Source of the DNA: Corbicula japonica
Taxonomy: Eukaryota; Mollusca; Bivalvia; Venerida; Cyrenidae
Assembly: GCA_038501625.1 (NCBI GenBank)
Contig: JAZAYU010000199.1
Coordinates: 806,001-870,000 of the forward strand
Reading direction: 5' to 3'
DNA length: 64,000 nucleotides
The position numbers and the translations under genes are program-made. Of this stretch, positions 46,641 to 57,504 are shown piece by piece; the first letter of the stretch is position 1, and the number at the start of each line of letters is the position of its first letter. Under the pieces are notes generated by a model that was given only the letters and a program-made list of their open reading frames with translations, did no database searches and was not told the origin of the DNA.

Positions 46641-46760
46641 ACGGTTTAATTTCTGAGACATGCCTTTTCTTGACTTTCTATTGAATCTAGCTTACTCAAC
46701 CTTTTGTCAATCAAATTCAACTTGTATAAAACAATTTGTATGTCCGTGGTATTTGGTGAA

Positions 46761-48340
46761 GGCTGAGACTATTTAATTCCACCAGTGTCACAAAATAAAT
46801 TTAGTCCACTATTTCAGAAAAATATCCAGCAGTTGTTGTGCTCAAATTTAGTTTATATATTTTACACTTTAATGTTGTATATCCATTTTTTATGATAGAG
46901 ATCAAAATTTTCAATATATGTCAGCCATATTGGTCACGTGATAGATGTCGTGATAGATACAGGTGAAGTTCAAAACACAACTGACACAAAGTATTTCACA
47001 GATAATTTTATAGAGATTTATTATATAAACTTTAGATCATTTCTAATTGTTAACTATACAGTATTGATGATGATGGGGTGTGAGAATAAAATTATCTTTT
47101 TTTTTTTTAACAATTTTCAAACATACAGTTATTATATTGTTATAAATAGATGAATATTGATAATAACCGGAGGCAATTGTTGAAAAAAAAACACTTAATT
47201 TTGTTAGAAAAGTAATAAAATGTGGTACATTTATGTTGTCACATCCGGGTTTCAAAACAAAGCACTCCACTCAAAAAAAATCAAAACTAAGAAATAACAA
47301 TATCCAGTTCAATGTTCCATCTAGGGTCAACCAGTTTTATTTTTTCATATCGGGCAGTAAAGAAACTTTAAAAATTATTCTTGTTTGTACGGTAGAAAAT
47401 TAACGCTGATAACAGACAGTCATTATTATCTAGTATTTGTCCCAGTAAAAGCATTCAGGCCGCGCGTTAAGATATATATTGTTTCTCCTTTTTTAGTGTG
47501 AGATATAGTTCAATAGACAAATAAGCATACTCATGTTGGTACTGGTCGAGATTACCGTAACAGCCACCACAATGTAATGGTGTTGATGATGATCTTTTTC
47601 TCTACGTCGCAGTTTGAACAACTTCCGGAATCTAGCGGAAGAATCAAAAGAGTGTACGTTTTATTGTGTGCTAGAAAATGTACAAATGGGATGAACATGC
47701 AATTTGTTGTTGAAAGTCTACTTTAGCCGTAGAGGTGAATTGTCAATTCACAGAGGATGCTTAATGTGTGAAATACGTGTCGTAATACCTTTAACATTTA
47801 ACAAGTTTAAGGTTTGTTACATGAATGGAATTATGGTGTTATTAAAATGAAATCCTTAGCCAGTTATATCTGCTGGCCAGCAAAACTCGGCGCAAAATAG
47901 TAATCTACATCCGTGGGAAAGGCTTAGTTCTCCGCGGAAAAGAGTTCATGTACAATCTCCGGAACATTTTCTGAGCAGACCTAATAGTTGACGATGCAAA
48001 TTCAAAGTGGTCAGAATGTATCCTAATGAAATTTTCAACTGAAGAAAAGGCAATGAAGAACTAAGAACAATATTCACAGTTAGTGTCTGACTATGGTTAT
48101 CAATTTTGGTTTTTCAGAAATGTATGCCTGAAAATGGCATACTTCACATTATGTCAGCTGTGGACAAGCTTAGGACGAATGGTCTGGCAGAACGATTTGT
48201 CGCGACGTTTAACAATAGCATGCGTGCAAAATGCATTGAAACGGATGATATCAATTTAAAGTTAAATTGTTTTCTTTGAAGTTATCACACCGCATACTAC
48301 AACAAATGAAACGCCGACAACTATTATTCTTGAGACCAAT
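46761..48340. other. Shared intron block, probably LINE-A 5' leader and intron
   Basis: It matches 55130-56530 closely. A short frame at 46938-47153 is kept in both copies only because they are recent duplicates; it has no recognisable domain. I annotate no gene. Confidence 0.45.
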
Positions 48341-48345
48341 GCCCA

Positions 48346-48480
48346 AGATCATAAAAATAAATCTGGAGATCAGTTTCAAATCTCAAGCATCTGATTGGCT
48401 GAAATGGCGACTGGTCGCCATTTCAGCCAATCACATCCTTGAGATTTGAGACTGATCTCAAAACTTAGTTTTATGATATT
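48346..48480. repeat. 136 bp palindrome (copy 4), subfamily 2
   Basis: The same core (CATCTGATTGGCTGAAATGG and inverse) is present but with changed outer arms (AAGATCATAAAAATAAATCT). Shared in place with copy 6 (56539), so it predates the 12.5 kb duplication. Confidence 0.8.
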
Positions 48481-49272
48481 GGGCCCTAATCTCAGAACAT
48501 AGTTAGATTTATTAAAACCTGATAGTTTCGCAAAACCACGTATCAGATTTGCAAATGAAGTCAGCGTTTCCAATGACAGAAAACTGCACGAGCTTGCAAT
48601 TAGTGAAAATGTTTAATCTTGGATTGTAGATCTAAGGATAAATGGAAACAGGGAACAACAATCGCGTTAAGGGAGATTGATGCACAAAATTGATGTAGGT
48701 AATGGTATATTGTGCAGGACACATGTGGATCATTTAAGGAATTCTGAAGTTATGCAGTCCGAAAGAAATCGTACGATCTTCGGAATATCATGATAACATT
48801 GTTCCGACTACATTTTCACATGATATTTTACAGCCGCCGACTGATTACCCGGATGTCATAAGAATTTAAAGTTTTCTTTTTCTAATTTCACAAAACTATT
48901 GGTAGGAAAATGGATACAATGTACTTTATATTTTTCCTGAGTATATAAAGTATTGCTATTTTTTGTTTACTCGTCAAATTATCGGTGTGCATGTTTTATA
49001 AACTTTCATTTCCTTCAACAAAAGTGACACGAATTAACCGTTTTCACTGTTTTAGACTATAGATCGTACAGATCTTTTAACAGTATATAACACCAGCAAT
49101 TACTTTTTTTAATAATGTTTTGTGTCACCATGTAATCGGGATGTGCACTGGATTATATTGTTAACTTATAATTATCTTATCCTTCTTTAAAACGCAAACT
49201 TTTGAAATATTTTGGTCTAAAGGAAAAAGGTATGAGATTATAGTCTGGTATCTACATTAAAACATGTTCACC

Positions 49273-49531
49273 CGACTTCACACTTTTACCCCCTGATCAC
49301 TGGATATTATCGTCGCCTGTTAACAGACTGCGCCGAAGGCAGCAACGGCACATTGACTTATACCCATTATACCTATCATACGCTTTCTCACTGATTCCAA
49401 TTAAATACATGGGTGGAGAGAATCAAAGAAGGCTTAATTTCTTGCTCATGAAAGTAAGCGGCGGGACTGGAGCTCGAACCCGGGACCCCTCGACCCCTAA
49501 GAGAGCGCTCTGCTGCTAGACTATCGCTGTC
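49273..49531 (-). repeat. SINE-like repeat with tRNA-Pro-like head, unit 2 copy
   Basis: Paralogue of 36811-37073. The anticodon arm now reads CTCTTAGG; otherwise the same. Confidence 0.55.
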
Positions 49532-49809
49532 ATGTCTTCCTCGGCATTAACCTTTTAATTCAGTTGATCTGATTTTTTTTCAACGGCGTATAATTTGAAT
49601 ATTAATTGCTCTAGATTTTAAGGGTTCAGGAAATTAAGTATCTCTTAATTTTCAACAAAACATATCGTTGACAATTTTATTAAGTTGAAAATATTTACAT
49701 GTTAATGATTATAACACGCTTACTTTTTATATCGAATACAGAATAAATTCTAGACGCTTTTATTGTAAGATGATCGGTATGTTTGAAATTATTTTATAAC
49801 TGTTTTCAG

Positions 49810-50157
49810 ATTGCGGTAATCCACCGTCTTTAAGGAATGGTGCAATCAAGGATCTGACGACTACTCACTTCAACAGCACGTTCGTTATCCAGTGTAACGA
49901 AGGTTTCACAGCGTCGTCAAATAACTTGGTTGTTTGTGACAGTAACGGTCAGTGGACAAATATACCTACTTGTAATCCTGTACTTTGTGGGACACTTGCA
50001 CCACCAGAAAATGGTCATATTACTTTCATTAATGGCACTGCTTTCGGCGATGTAGCATCTATCGAATGTAAAGATGGTTATACATTAAATGGCAGCCAAT
50101 TCGTTACTTGTTCAAGAAGCAGTAAATGGGAGGATTTACCCTCCTGCCAATTGGTCG
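49810..50157 (+). CDS. Exon with two CCP/sushi modules (E4)
   Basis: Exon of 348 bases with the same acceptor (CTGTTTTCAG), donor (GTCG/GTAAGT) and phase 1-1 as E3, and the same eight cysteines and two tryptophans. It differs from E3 at 16 bases by my count: nine silent and seven amino-acid changes. Six of the seven changes fall in module B (V to L, T to S, D to E, L to S, S to R, F to L) and one in module A (I to N). The open frame and intact splice sites after duplication suggest it is used. Confidence 0.87.
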
Positions 50158-50470
50158 GTAAGTATCATTTATAAAGATAGATAGTTTATTTCGTAATAAG
50201 CCATACTGGCCCATGAACAAATATAAATAAAACAGAAACAGTAAAACATGTGACATGGTAAGCAATTAAAGACAATCATGTATTACACATTTTCAAACTT
50301 AAACAATCATGTATTTGAAAAAGGTAACAATGAGTACATCCATGCAAAGTATGCCGAGATCGTTGAGTAATTAAGTAATTTGCACGTATTTACTTCGAAT
50401 GAATTTTCCCACTTAATATAATTATTTTGATCCTGCGGACCGTGTTATTGCTGATTATATTCCAGTGCCC

Positions 50471-50606
50471 AAGGTTATAAAACTGAGCATGGAAACCAGT
50501 CTCAAATCTCAAGCATCTGATTGGCTGAAATGGCGACCAGTCGCCATTTCAGCCAATCAGATGCTTGAGATTTGAGACTGGTTTCCAATCTCAGCTTTAT
50601 AACCTT
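50471..50606. repeat. 136 bp palindrome (copy 5), in CCP intron
   Basis: A near-perfect inverted repeat. Its centre reads GACCAGTC where copy 3 reads GACTGGTC, showing the opposite orientation. With flanking TGCCC and CAACCC it interrupts CCAG/GTTTC of the paralogous intron, leaving AG on both sides. Confidence 0.88.
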
Positions 50607-50639
50607 CAACCCAGGTTTCATTAAAGATATTCGGTACCT

Positions 50640-50940
50640 TAGATTTTCGTTTGACAATGCCATTAGCTTTCTGCTATGTTTGTGTTTGTAAACTTTTGCT
50701 TGCAAGATTGTTGACTTGAAGGGTGGGATAGTGTCAGTAAATCGAAATATTTTATGCTTATAAATATGTTTAAGTGAGAATTTGTAAAGGTCGAGACATT
50801 CTAAAACTGTGTTTAAACCCCATAGTGTCCCACTAACCCTCGGGTTCTCATTTTCGTTATTTGTTGGTGTTGTTTATTTTGGAAATAATCACTATATATT
50901 TCCATGTTCTCTTCCCTATGTCCTTTTTGACATTGTTTTT
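50640..50940 (+). repeat. Dispersed repeat R1, diverged
   Basis: Paralogue of 38180-38460. Confidence 0.45.
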
Positions 50941-51002
50941 GGAAGTTGCCGATCCTGCTATTCATTTGACTTTTGTGTAAATGAACTGTAATGTTAATTC
51001 AG

Positions 51003-51471
51003 AATATGTAAAATTGACCGTTTCTAGACGACCGTTTTGAATAATTAACTTATTTTCTTCGAGAAGGTTCAACAATTTTAATCCAAAGTTATTCACTTGG
51101 CCATCGGCGGCGTTCTGGTATATGCACTTGATAATCGTTATTCGGCATGCTAACATAACGGTCAAGATTATGGTTTTCTAAAATATCTGATCGTTGACCT
51201 GTTCTTGAATTTAGGTCACCAGTTAAAAACACATCGCCCTTTAAACTGTAACGTCTGATGTCAACACTAAACTGTAAAAAAAATCAAAATTGTACATTGG
51301 AGAATTCAAACTACAATAAACTTTGGAATCTTCAGGGGGAATTAACATGTACACATATATACATCGTTAACAAATCCAAATTTATCTTTATTCAATTTAA
51401 ACCAAACAATTCCACTATCTTTCACACTAAAAAGCTCTATTTTATTACTATATTCAGATTTAAAATATATT

Positions 51472-51474
<3 letters not shown>
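51003..51474 (-). pseudogene. LINE-A endonuclease fragment (unit 2)
   Basis: It matches 44791-45722 without the MITE. It begins directly at the end of the CCP-intron duplication and is cut at its other end by the GATA tail of LINE-B. Confidence 0.75.
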
Positions 51475-51545
<71 letters not shown>

Positions 51546-51656
51546 TTTTATTCCTCCAAAGGAGAGCGTATAAAGTTACAGGAAAATAGATAGATAGATA
51601 GATAGATAGATAATATTTTATTCCTCCAAAGGAGAGCGTATAAAGTTACAGGAAAA
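51475..51656. repeat. GATA microsatellite and duplicated LINE-B 3' end
   Basis: A pure GATA run of about 67 bases is followed by a 45-base LINE-B tail (TATTTTATTCCTCCAAAGGA), a shorter GATA run and the same tail again 70 bases later. Confidence 0.9.
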
Positions 51657-54163
51657 GAACAAATTACAAACAAGCATATGCTATATGTACAAACACGTAT
51701 ATAAGGAAAATAAACACACACACACAAAACAACAAGCAAACAAACAACATTAAGAAATGAACAAAAAGTGGGTTTAACACCACTATTTGGAGTTTACATA
51801 GAGTATAAATTATAAATCAAAGATTTATTTTAGGTTTATTGCTTTTCTGATTGTTTCTTATCAGATAGTGATTTAACCAATTAATTAGCCAATCAGTAAT
51901 CAATCGACCTACCAGTCGATTAGTTTATAAATCGCTCAATCAATCGATAAACCAGCCAATCAACTAGTAAGTTCCTGTCCCACTATTTCTCCCTTACTCG
52001 AAAGGAAATAGCAAGGAAGGAATCAAAGAAATGAACTCATTGTTAGTATCACTTATTTATTAGTAAAAATCAAAGGTTTGCACATGTAATGTAACAATCT
52101 ACAAGTCTTTTCCATAAGTCTTATTCTAATTTTTTCATCTAAATCGAATAAAATGAAACCCGTAAACATTTCAATTATTTGATCATGTGGTTGCAAATTG
52201 CAATAACTTTCAAAGTTTACATTTCCGAGTGTTTCATGAACACAGCACCATAGGTTATGACGATTCAAATCATTTATGATAAAAAAAAGAATCAAATGTT
52301 CAACAACAGAGTCAGTTAACCTCTTACAAGCCTGACAAACAGTAAGATATTTTCTTGAGAAGTAGCGTCCTACGGCGAACATGACTGTTTTACAAAAAGG
52401 TAGTATATCACGATATAATTGACACAAAGGCCATAAATTAAAAGGTAAGATTTCGTTATGAATATAATAAAATTGTTTGAAGTCGTTGTCTAATAAAAGC
52501 CTTGTTCGATATTCATGATTAACTAAATTTCTTATACTTGTTTTAACAAGCCGTTTCCACACATTGGCGGGAGGAAATAAGCCGTTGTGGTAAAAATCTA
52601 AGAATATGTGCGTTATATGGTATTTTCCGAAGATCCTATAAAGGTCGGGTATAAAACTCTGTGCTTTTCTTGGTTTAATCATAAACTGAAAAAGTCTCGA
52701 AATAAATACAGTTTTGATTCTTTTCGTTGTGTCAAGGTTACAAAGTTGACCAAATAGAAGTAATTTTCGTTTATCAATTTCAAATTCTACAGATAAAATT
52801 CCCTTAGAGCTAAGCGCAACATCGGTTTTCGTAGACTGGTGCATAGACTGCATGTTTTTGACGCAGTGTCGGTGAGCACGCTCAAGTGATAAAATTTGAG
52901 AATCTGTCAAGTCGCAACACAATTCACAGCCGTATAGAGCTTTGGACAAAACAACAGTTTCATAGAGGTGTTTTGAAGATAGGGGATGCAACTCATTTTT
53001 ATGGACACCGCAATCGGCTAAACTGTAATAAGTTTTACGTATCTTGGTGCATGGAAGATAAACATTTTCATTTAGTGTCATGTATTTATTACATGGGACG
53101 CCCAGATGTACATATTTATCTGTTTCTTTAATATATTCGTGTCCGAGTTTGAATTGTCGCTTATTGTATTCGAAATCATTTTTTATTTTCGTTAAATATT
53201 ACGACATTACTTTTTTGTGCGTTATATAGATATCTTTCAGAAAGAGAGTTTTTAAAGCAAATGTCTATCATGTTATCAAGGCCGCGTTTAGTCAAACTGA
53301 CTAATACCATGTCGTCGGTCGAGGTGGGACATCCGTACTTTGACCCCTGAATCTTAAGGCAGTGTTCGGAAGAGTCTAACATGTTCAGCAGATCGTTTAC
53401 GAAGACGAGGTAGAGTCTAGGACTCAGGACTTGACCTTGTCTGGTTCCCTGTAATACTGGGAACCATTCTGACGTGTGACCTTGTGATTTAACACAGCTG
53501 TACACATCTTTGAACATGTTAAGTATGACTTTAAATATAGACTTGTTGATGCCAGTTTTGTACAACTTCAGCATCAGTACGCTGTGAGACACGCGATCGA
53601 AGCATTGACGTACGTCTAGGAAACAGGTATACAGCTTCGAACTGTGTTCCCTGGCGTAATAGATGGATTCCCTTAGCAGGAATGACGTCATAATACAGTT
53701 GACGTTTTTCTGAAACCCACCTTGTAACGCGTTAACGGCAATTGGTTGTTCGCATTTAATATGAAACAACAATACTTTTTCAAACAGTTTTAATATTGAG
53801 GAACAGATGGATATTGCTCTGTAACTGTTTGGATCACTCTAACACTTGTTTCCACCTTTAAATATGGTAATTATTATACCTCTTTTTAGATCAGTTGGTA
53901 TATAATAAAGGAAGACATAGCTCTGAATAGTTTTGTAATGGTTTTAGTCATGATTGGGCCGCCAAATAGAAGATTTTCATAGTATACTTTGTCGTATCCG
54001 CATGCTTTATTTCTGTTTTCAAGTTTTGAGAGCCTTTTCTATTTGGGTTTCTTCTATAGAGATTTTAAAATCAACATTGCTTAAATTGTTATTTATTTCT
54101 AATAGCTCTTGTTCGCAACTATTTAAAAACTCGTCACAAAAATCTTCATTCTGGGTTGCAGTA
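51542..54163 (-). mobile_element. LINE-B, non-LTR retrotransposon, 5' truncated
   Basis: The minus-strand body runs from an RT N-terminal segment (NKACGYDKVYYENLLFGG, near 54010) through the RT core to a long C-terminal region. The 3' end has a small stem-loop (CTCC-TTT-GGAG), AATAAA and a TATC tandem tail, as in LINEs whose RT recognises a 3' hairpin. No endonuclease is left. Confidence 0.82.
52053..53880 (-). pseudogene. LINE-B reverse transcriptase and C-terminal region
   Basis: RT motifs in order: PNSYRAIS after an in-frame stop, ALQGGFQKNVNC, CFLDVRQCFDRVSH, VLQGTRQGQVLSPRLYLVFVND, then TSTDDMVLVS where YADD or FADD is expected. A frameshift in an A-run near 53185 separates this from a 342-codon open segment (52053-53081). 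That segment begins before the thumb (LSKALYGCELCCDLTD) and ends with a cysteine pair (CQACKRLTDSVVEHLILFF). The changed catalytic box suggests loss of activity. The clade is uncertain. Confidence 0.82.
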
Positions 54164-55074
54164 ATATGTAAAATTGCCCGTTTCTAGACGATCGTTTAGA
54201 ATAATTAACTTATTTTCTTTGAGAAGGTTCAACAATTTTAATCCAAAGTTATTCACTTGGCCATCTAGTGATCGGCGTACTGGTATGTGCACGTGATAAT
54301 CGTTATTCGGCATGCTAACATAACGGCCAAGATTATGGTTTTCTAAAATATCTGATCGTTGACCTGTTCTTGAATTTAGGTCACCAGTTAAATACACATC
54401 GTTCCTTCCCTTTGTTGAAAATAGCCTGTTTCACGGCATATTTGTCTGGGGTGTGACTAAAGTTCACGACGATTGGACGGGATTTACCTGCAACAAAGCG
54501 ACCAAGACGATGGGCCTGGTTAATGATAATACGTTCCTTGGCATCTGAGATTTCTAGATCTGTGACAAGATGATCAAAAACAACATCAAAACAGTTTCAT
54601 TTTTACGCTCTTCAAAAGTATCTTTTTCTGCAAAACTGTAGAACAACAGATTATCTCTCATTGATCTAGTCTGCATATTAAGAATTTCCTCATGTAGATT
54701 CGAATTTTCTAATTGTAGAGCATCAATAGCATTTTTCATTGAAGAGTAACGATCTGTCTCCGATTTTAATTTGTTTATCAATATCTGATTGTTTTATACG
54801 GATTTCATCACACGTTTGGCTGTTAAAATTTCTACTGGTTTCAATTTCCACGATTTTTTTGCTAGATTCGTGTACATTTCGTTCAAGATCAGTAATTCTT
54901 ATACAATGTATCCATACGGTTTAATTTCTGAGACATGCCTGTTACTTGACTTTCTATTGCATCTAGCTTACTAAACCTTTTGTCAATCAAATTCAACTTG
55001 TCCAAAACAATTTGTATGTCCGTGGTATTTGGTGAAGCCTGAGACTTCTTTCTCTTGCGTTCTTTTCCCATCAA
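54164..55074 (-). pseudogene. LINE-A fragment: ORF1 N-terminus plus endonuclease piece (unit 2)
   Basis: 54164-54398 is endonuclease sequence (YLTGDLNSRTGQRSD) joined by a deletion straight to ORF1 (about 54399-55074), which keeps its start MMGKERKRKKSQ and the coiled-coil part. Frameshifts lie near 54600 and 54770 and a further frame change near 54900. Confidence 0.75.
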
Positions 55075-56538
55075 ACATCAAACAATAGAACAAAGAGTTT
55101 TCGCGGGCATCGAGATTTTGTACGAATATAACTATTTAATTCCACCAGTGTCACAAAATAAATTTAGTCCACTATTTCAGAAAAATATCCAGCAGTTTTT
55201 GTGCTCAAATTTAGTTTATATATTTTACACTTTAATGTTGTATATCCATTTTTTATGATAGAGATCAAAATTTTCAATATATGTCAGCCATATTGGTCAC
55301 GTGATAGATGTCGTGATAGATACAGGTGAAGTTCAAAACACAACTGACACAAAGTATTTCACAGATAATTTTATAGAGATTTATTATATAAACTTTAGAT
55401 CATTTCTAATTGTTAACTATACAGTATTGATGATGATGGGGCGTGAGAATAAAAGTATATATTTTTTAAAATGTTCAAACATACAGTTATTATATTGTTA
55501 TAAATAGATGAATATTGATAATAACCGGAGGCAATTGTTGAAAAAAAAACTTAATTTTGTCAGAAAAGTAATAAAATGTGGTACCTTTATGTTGTCTCAT
55601 CCGGGTTTCAAAACAAAGCACTCCACTAAAAAAATCAAAACTAATGAATAACAATATCCAGTTCAATGTTCCATCTTTGGTCCACCATTACGGTAGAAAA
55701 TTTACGCTGATAACAGACAGTCATTATTTTCTAGTATTTGTCCCAGTACAAGCATTCAGGCCGCGCGTTAAGATATATATTGTTTGTCCTTTTTTAGTGT
55801 GAGATATAGTGCAATAGACAAATAAGCATACTTATGTTGGTACTGGTCGAGATTACCGTAACAGCCACCACAATGTAATGGTGTTGATGATGATCTTTTT
55901 TCTCTACGTCGCAGTTTGAACAACTTCCGGAATCTAGCGGAAGAATCAAAAGAGTGTACGTTTTATTGTGTGCTAGAAAATGTACAAATGGGATGAACAT
56001 GCAATTTGTTGTTGAAAGTCTACTTTAGCCGTAGAGGTGAATTGTCAATTCACAGAGGATGCTTTATATGTGAAATACGTGTCGTAATACCTTTAACATT
56101 TGACAGGTTTAAGGTTTGTTACATGAATGGAATTCTGGTGTTATTGAAATGAAAGTCTTAGCCAGTTATATCTGCTGGCCAGCAAAACTCGGTGCAAAAT
56201 AGTAATCTACATCCGTGGGAAAGGCTTAGTTCTCCGCGGAAAAGAGTTCATGTACAATCTCCGGAACATTTTCTGAACATACCTAATAGTTGTCGATGCA
56301 CATTCAAAGTGGTCAGAATGTATCCTAATGAAATTTTCAACTGAAGAAATGGCAATGAAGAACTAAGAACAATATTCACAGTTAGTGTCTGACTATGGTT
56401 ATCAATTTTGGTTTTGCTTGCAAAATGCATTGAAACGGATGATATCAATTTAAAGTTAAATTGTTTTCTTTGAAGTTATCACACTGCATACTACAACAAA
56501 TGAAACGCCGACAACTATTATTCTTGAGACCAATGCCC
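55075..56538. other. Shared intron block (unit 2)
   Basis: Colinear with 46780-48345; no gene recognised. Confidence 0.4.
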
Positions 56539-56674
56539 AAGATCATAAAAATAAATCTGGAGATCAGTCTCAAATCTCAAGCATCTGATTGGCTGAAATG
56601 GCGACTGGTCGCCATTTCAGCCAATCAGATCCTTGAGATTTGAGACTGATCTCAAAACTTAGTTTTATGGTATT
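56539..56674. repeat. 136 bp palindrome (copy 6), subfamily 2
   Basis: Paralogue of copy 4 with a cleaner inverse arm. Confidence 0.8.
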
Positions 56675-57303
56675 GGGCCCTGATCTCAGAACATAGTTAG
56701 ATTTATTAAAACCTGATAGTTTCGCAAAACCACGTATCAGATTTGCAAATGAAGTCAGCGTTTCCAATGACAGAAAACTGCACGAGCTTGCAATTAGTGA
56801 AAATGTTTAATCTTGGATTATAGATCTAAGGATAAATGGAAACGGGGAACAACAATCGCGTTAAGGGAGATTGATGCACAAAATTGATGTAGGTAATGGT
56901 ATATTGTGCAGGAGACATGTGGATCATTTAAGGAATTCTGAAGTTATGCAGTCCGAAAGAAATCGTACGATCTTCGGAATATCATGATAACATTGTTCCG
57001 ACTACATTTTCACATGATATTTACAGCCGCCGACTGATTACCCGGATGTCATAGGCAAACATATAAAGTTTAAAATATTTGAGGCAATATAAATCGCAAA
57101 GCACACCGCCAATGCCGATTGTTATAGATTATAAAAAGACAGAAATGTCGAGTTTTAATGAAAGAAGATATCCAAAGAGTTCGAGTAAACCTCCTGATGG
57201 TTTTACCTTGTTGATAAATGGCTCAAATCTTCTTTATGCGTACTAGCCTTGGAGTAGCTATCTAGTTGTTGTATTTGTTTTAAATTGGTGTGATGTTTTC
57301 CAG

Positions 57304-57504
57304 GACAATTACCAACTTGTAACCCTGTGGTTTGTGGAACACTTGTATCGCCAGAAAATGGTCATATTGCCTACATAAATGGCACTGCTTTCGGCGATGT
57401 AGCAACTATCGATTGTATTGATGGTTACACATTAAATGGCAGTCAATTCGTTACTTGTTTAGGTAGCGGTGAATGGAGTGATTTGCCCTCGTGCATTTGG
57501 GTAG
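57304..57504 (+). CDS. Exon with one CCP module (E5)
   Basis: Acceptor GTTTTCCAG and donor GTAG/GTAAGT bound 201 bases, phase 1-1, 67 residues. It starts GQLPTCNPVVCGTLVSPENG. The first eight residues are the tail of a module A, and the rest is a complete module B with four cysteines and a tryptophan (WSDLPSC). Module A has been lost from this exon by moving the acceptor or deleting its 5' part. The sequons INGT and LNGS are kept. It is spliceable in frame with its neighbours. The single leftover cysteine would be unpaired. Confidence 0.82.

Larger units (their letters stand above)
42170..46760 (-). mobile_element. LINE-A, two-ORF non-LTR retrotransposon, decayed
   Basis: Minus-strand order from 5' to 3': an L1-type ORF1 (46640-45947), an endonuclease (45905-44720), a linker, a reverse transcriptase with FADD (43890-43120) and a C-terminal cysteine/histidine segment (ENRLCKLC and CCPLYRDVRE, about 42370-42250). 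Many stops and frameshifts are present. A 453 bp MITE interrupts the endonuclease. Partial copies lie at 51003-51474 and 54164-55074. Confidence 0.82.
36402..48859 (+). repeat. 12,458 bp tandem duplication, unit 1
   Basis: Its left part (36402-38539) matches 48860-51003 and its right part matches 54164-57053. The distance between the two left parts equals the unit length exactly, so units 1 and 2 abut head to tail at 48859/48860. Each unit contains one two-module CCP exon and a LINE-bearing intron. Confidence 0.85.
48860..57053 (+). repeat. Tandem duplication, unit 2 (shortened)
   Basis: Begins exactly where unit 1 ends. It lacks the equivalent of 38540-44790 and part of LINE-A ORF2, and has gained LINE-B. 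Confidence 0.8.

Noticed and set aside
46938..47153. Frame conserved at 55301-55507
   Set aside because: The two copies are recent duplicates, so conservation is not evidence of coding; the 3' end already differs.
48267..48573. Opposed frames containing SQASDWLKW-type text
   Set aside because: They are translations of the palindrome; the same text appears on both strands in every copy.
51475..51541. GATA run as a sex-linked or regulatory GATA satellite
   Set aside because: It sits exactly at the 3' end of LINE-B, so it is the retrotransposon tail.
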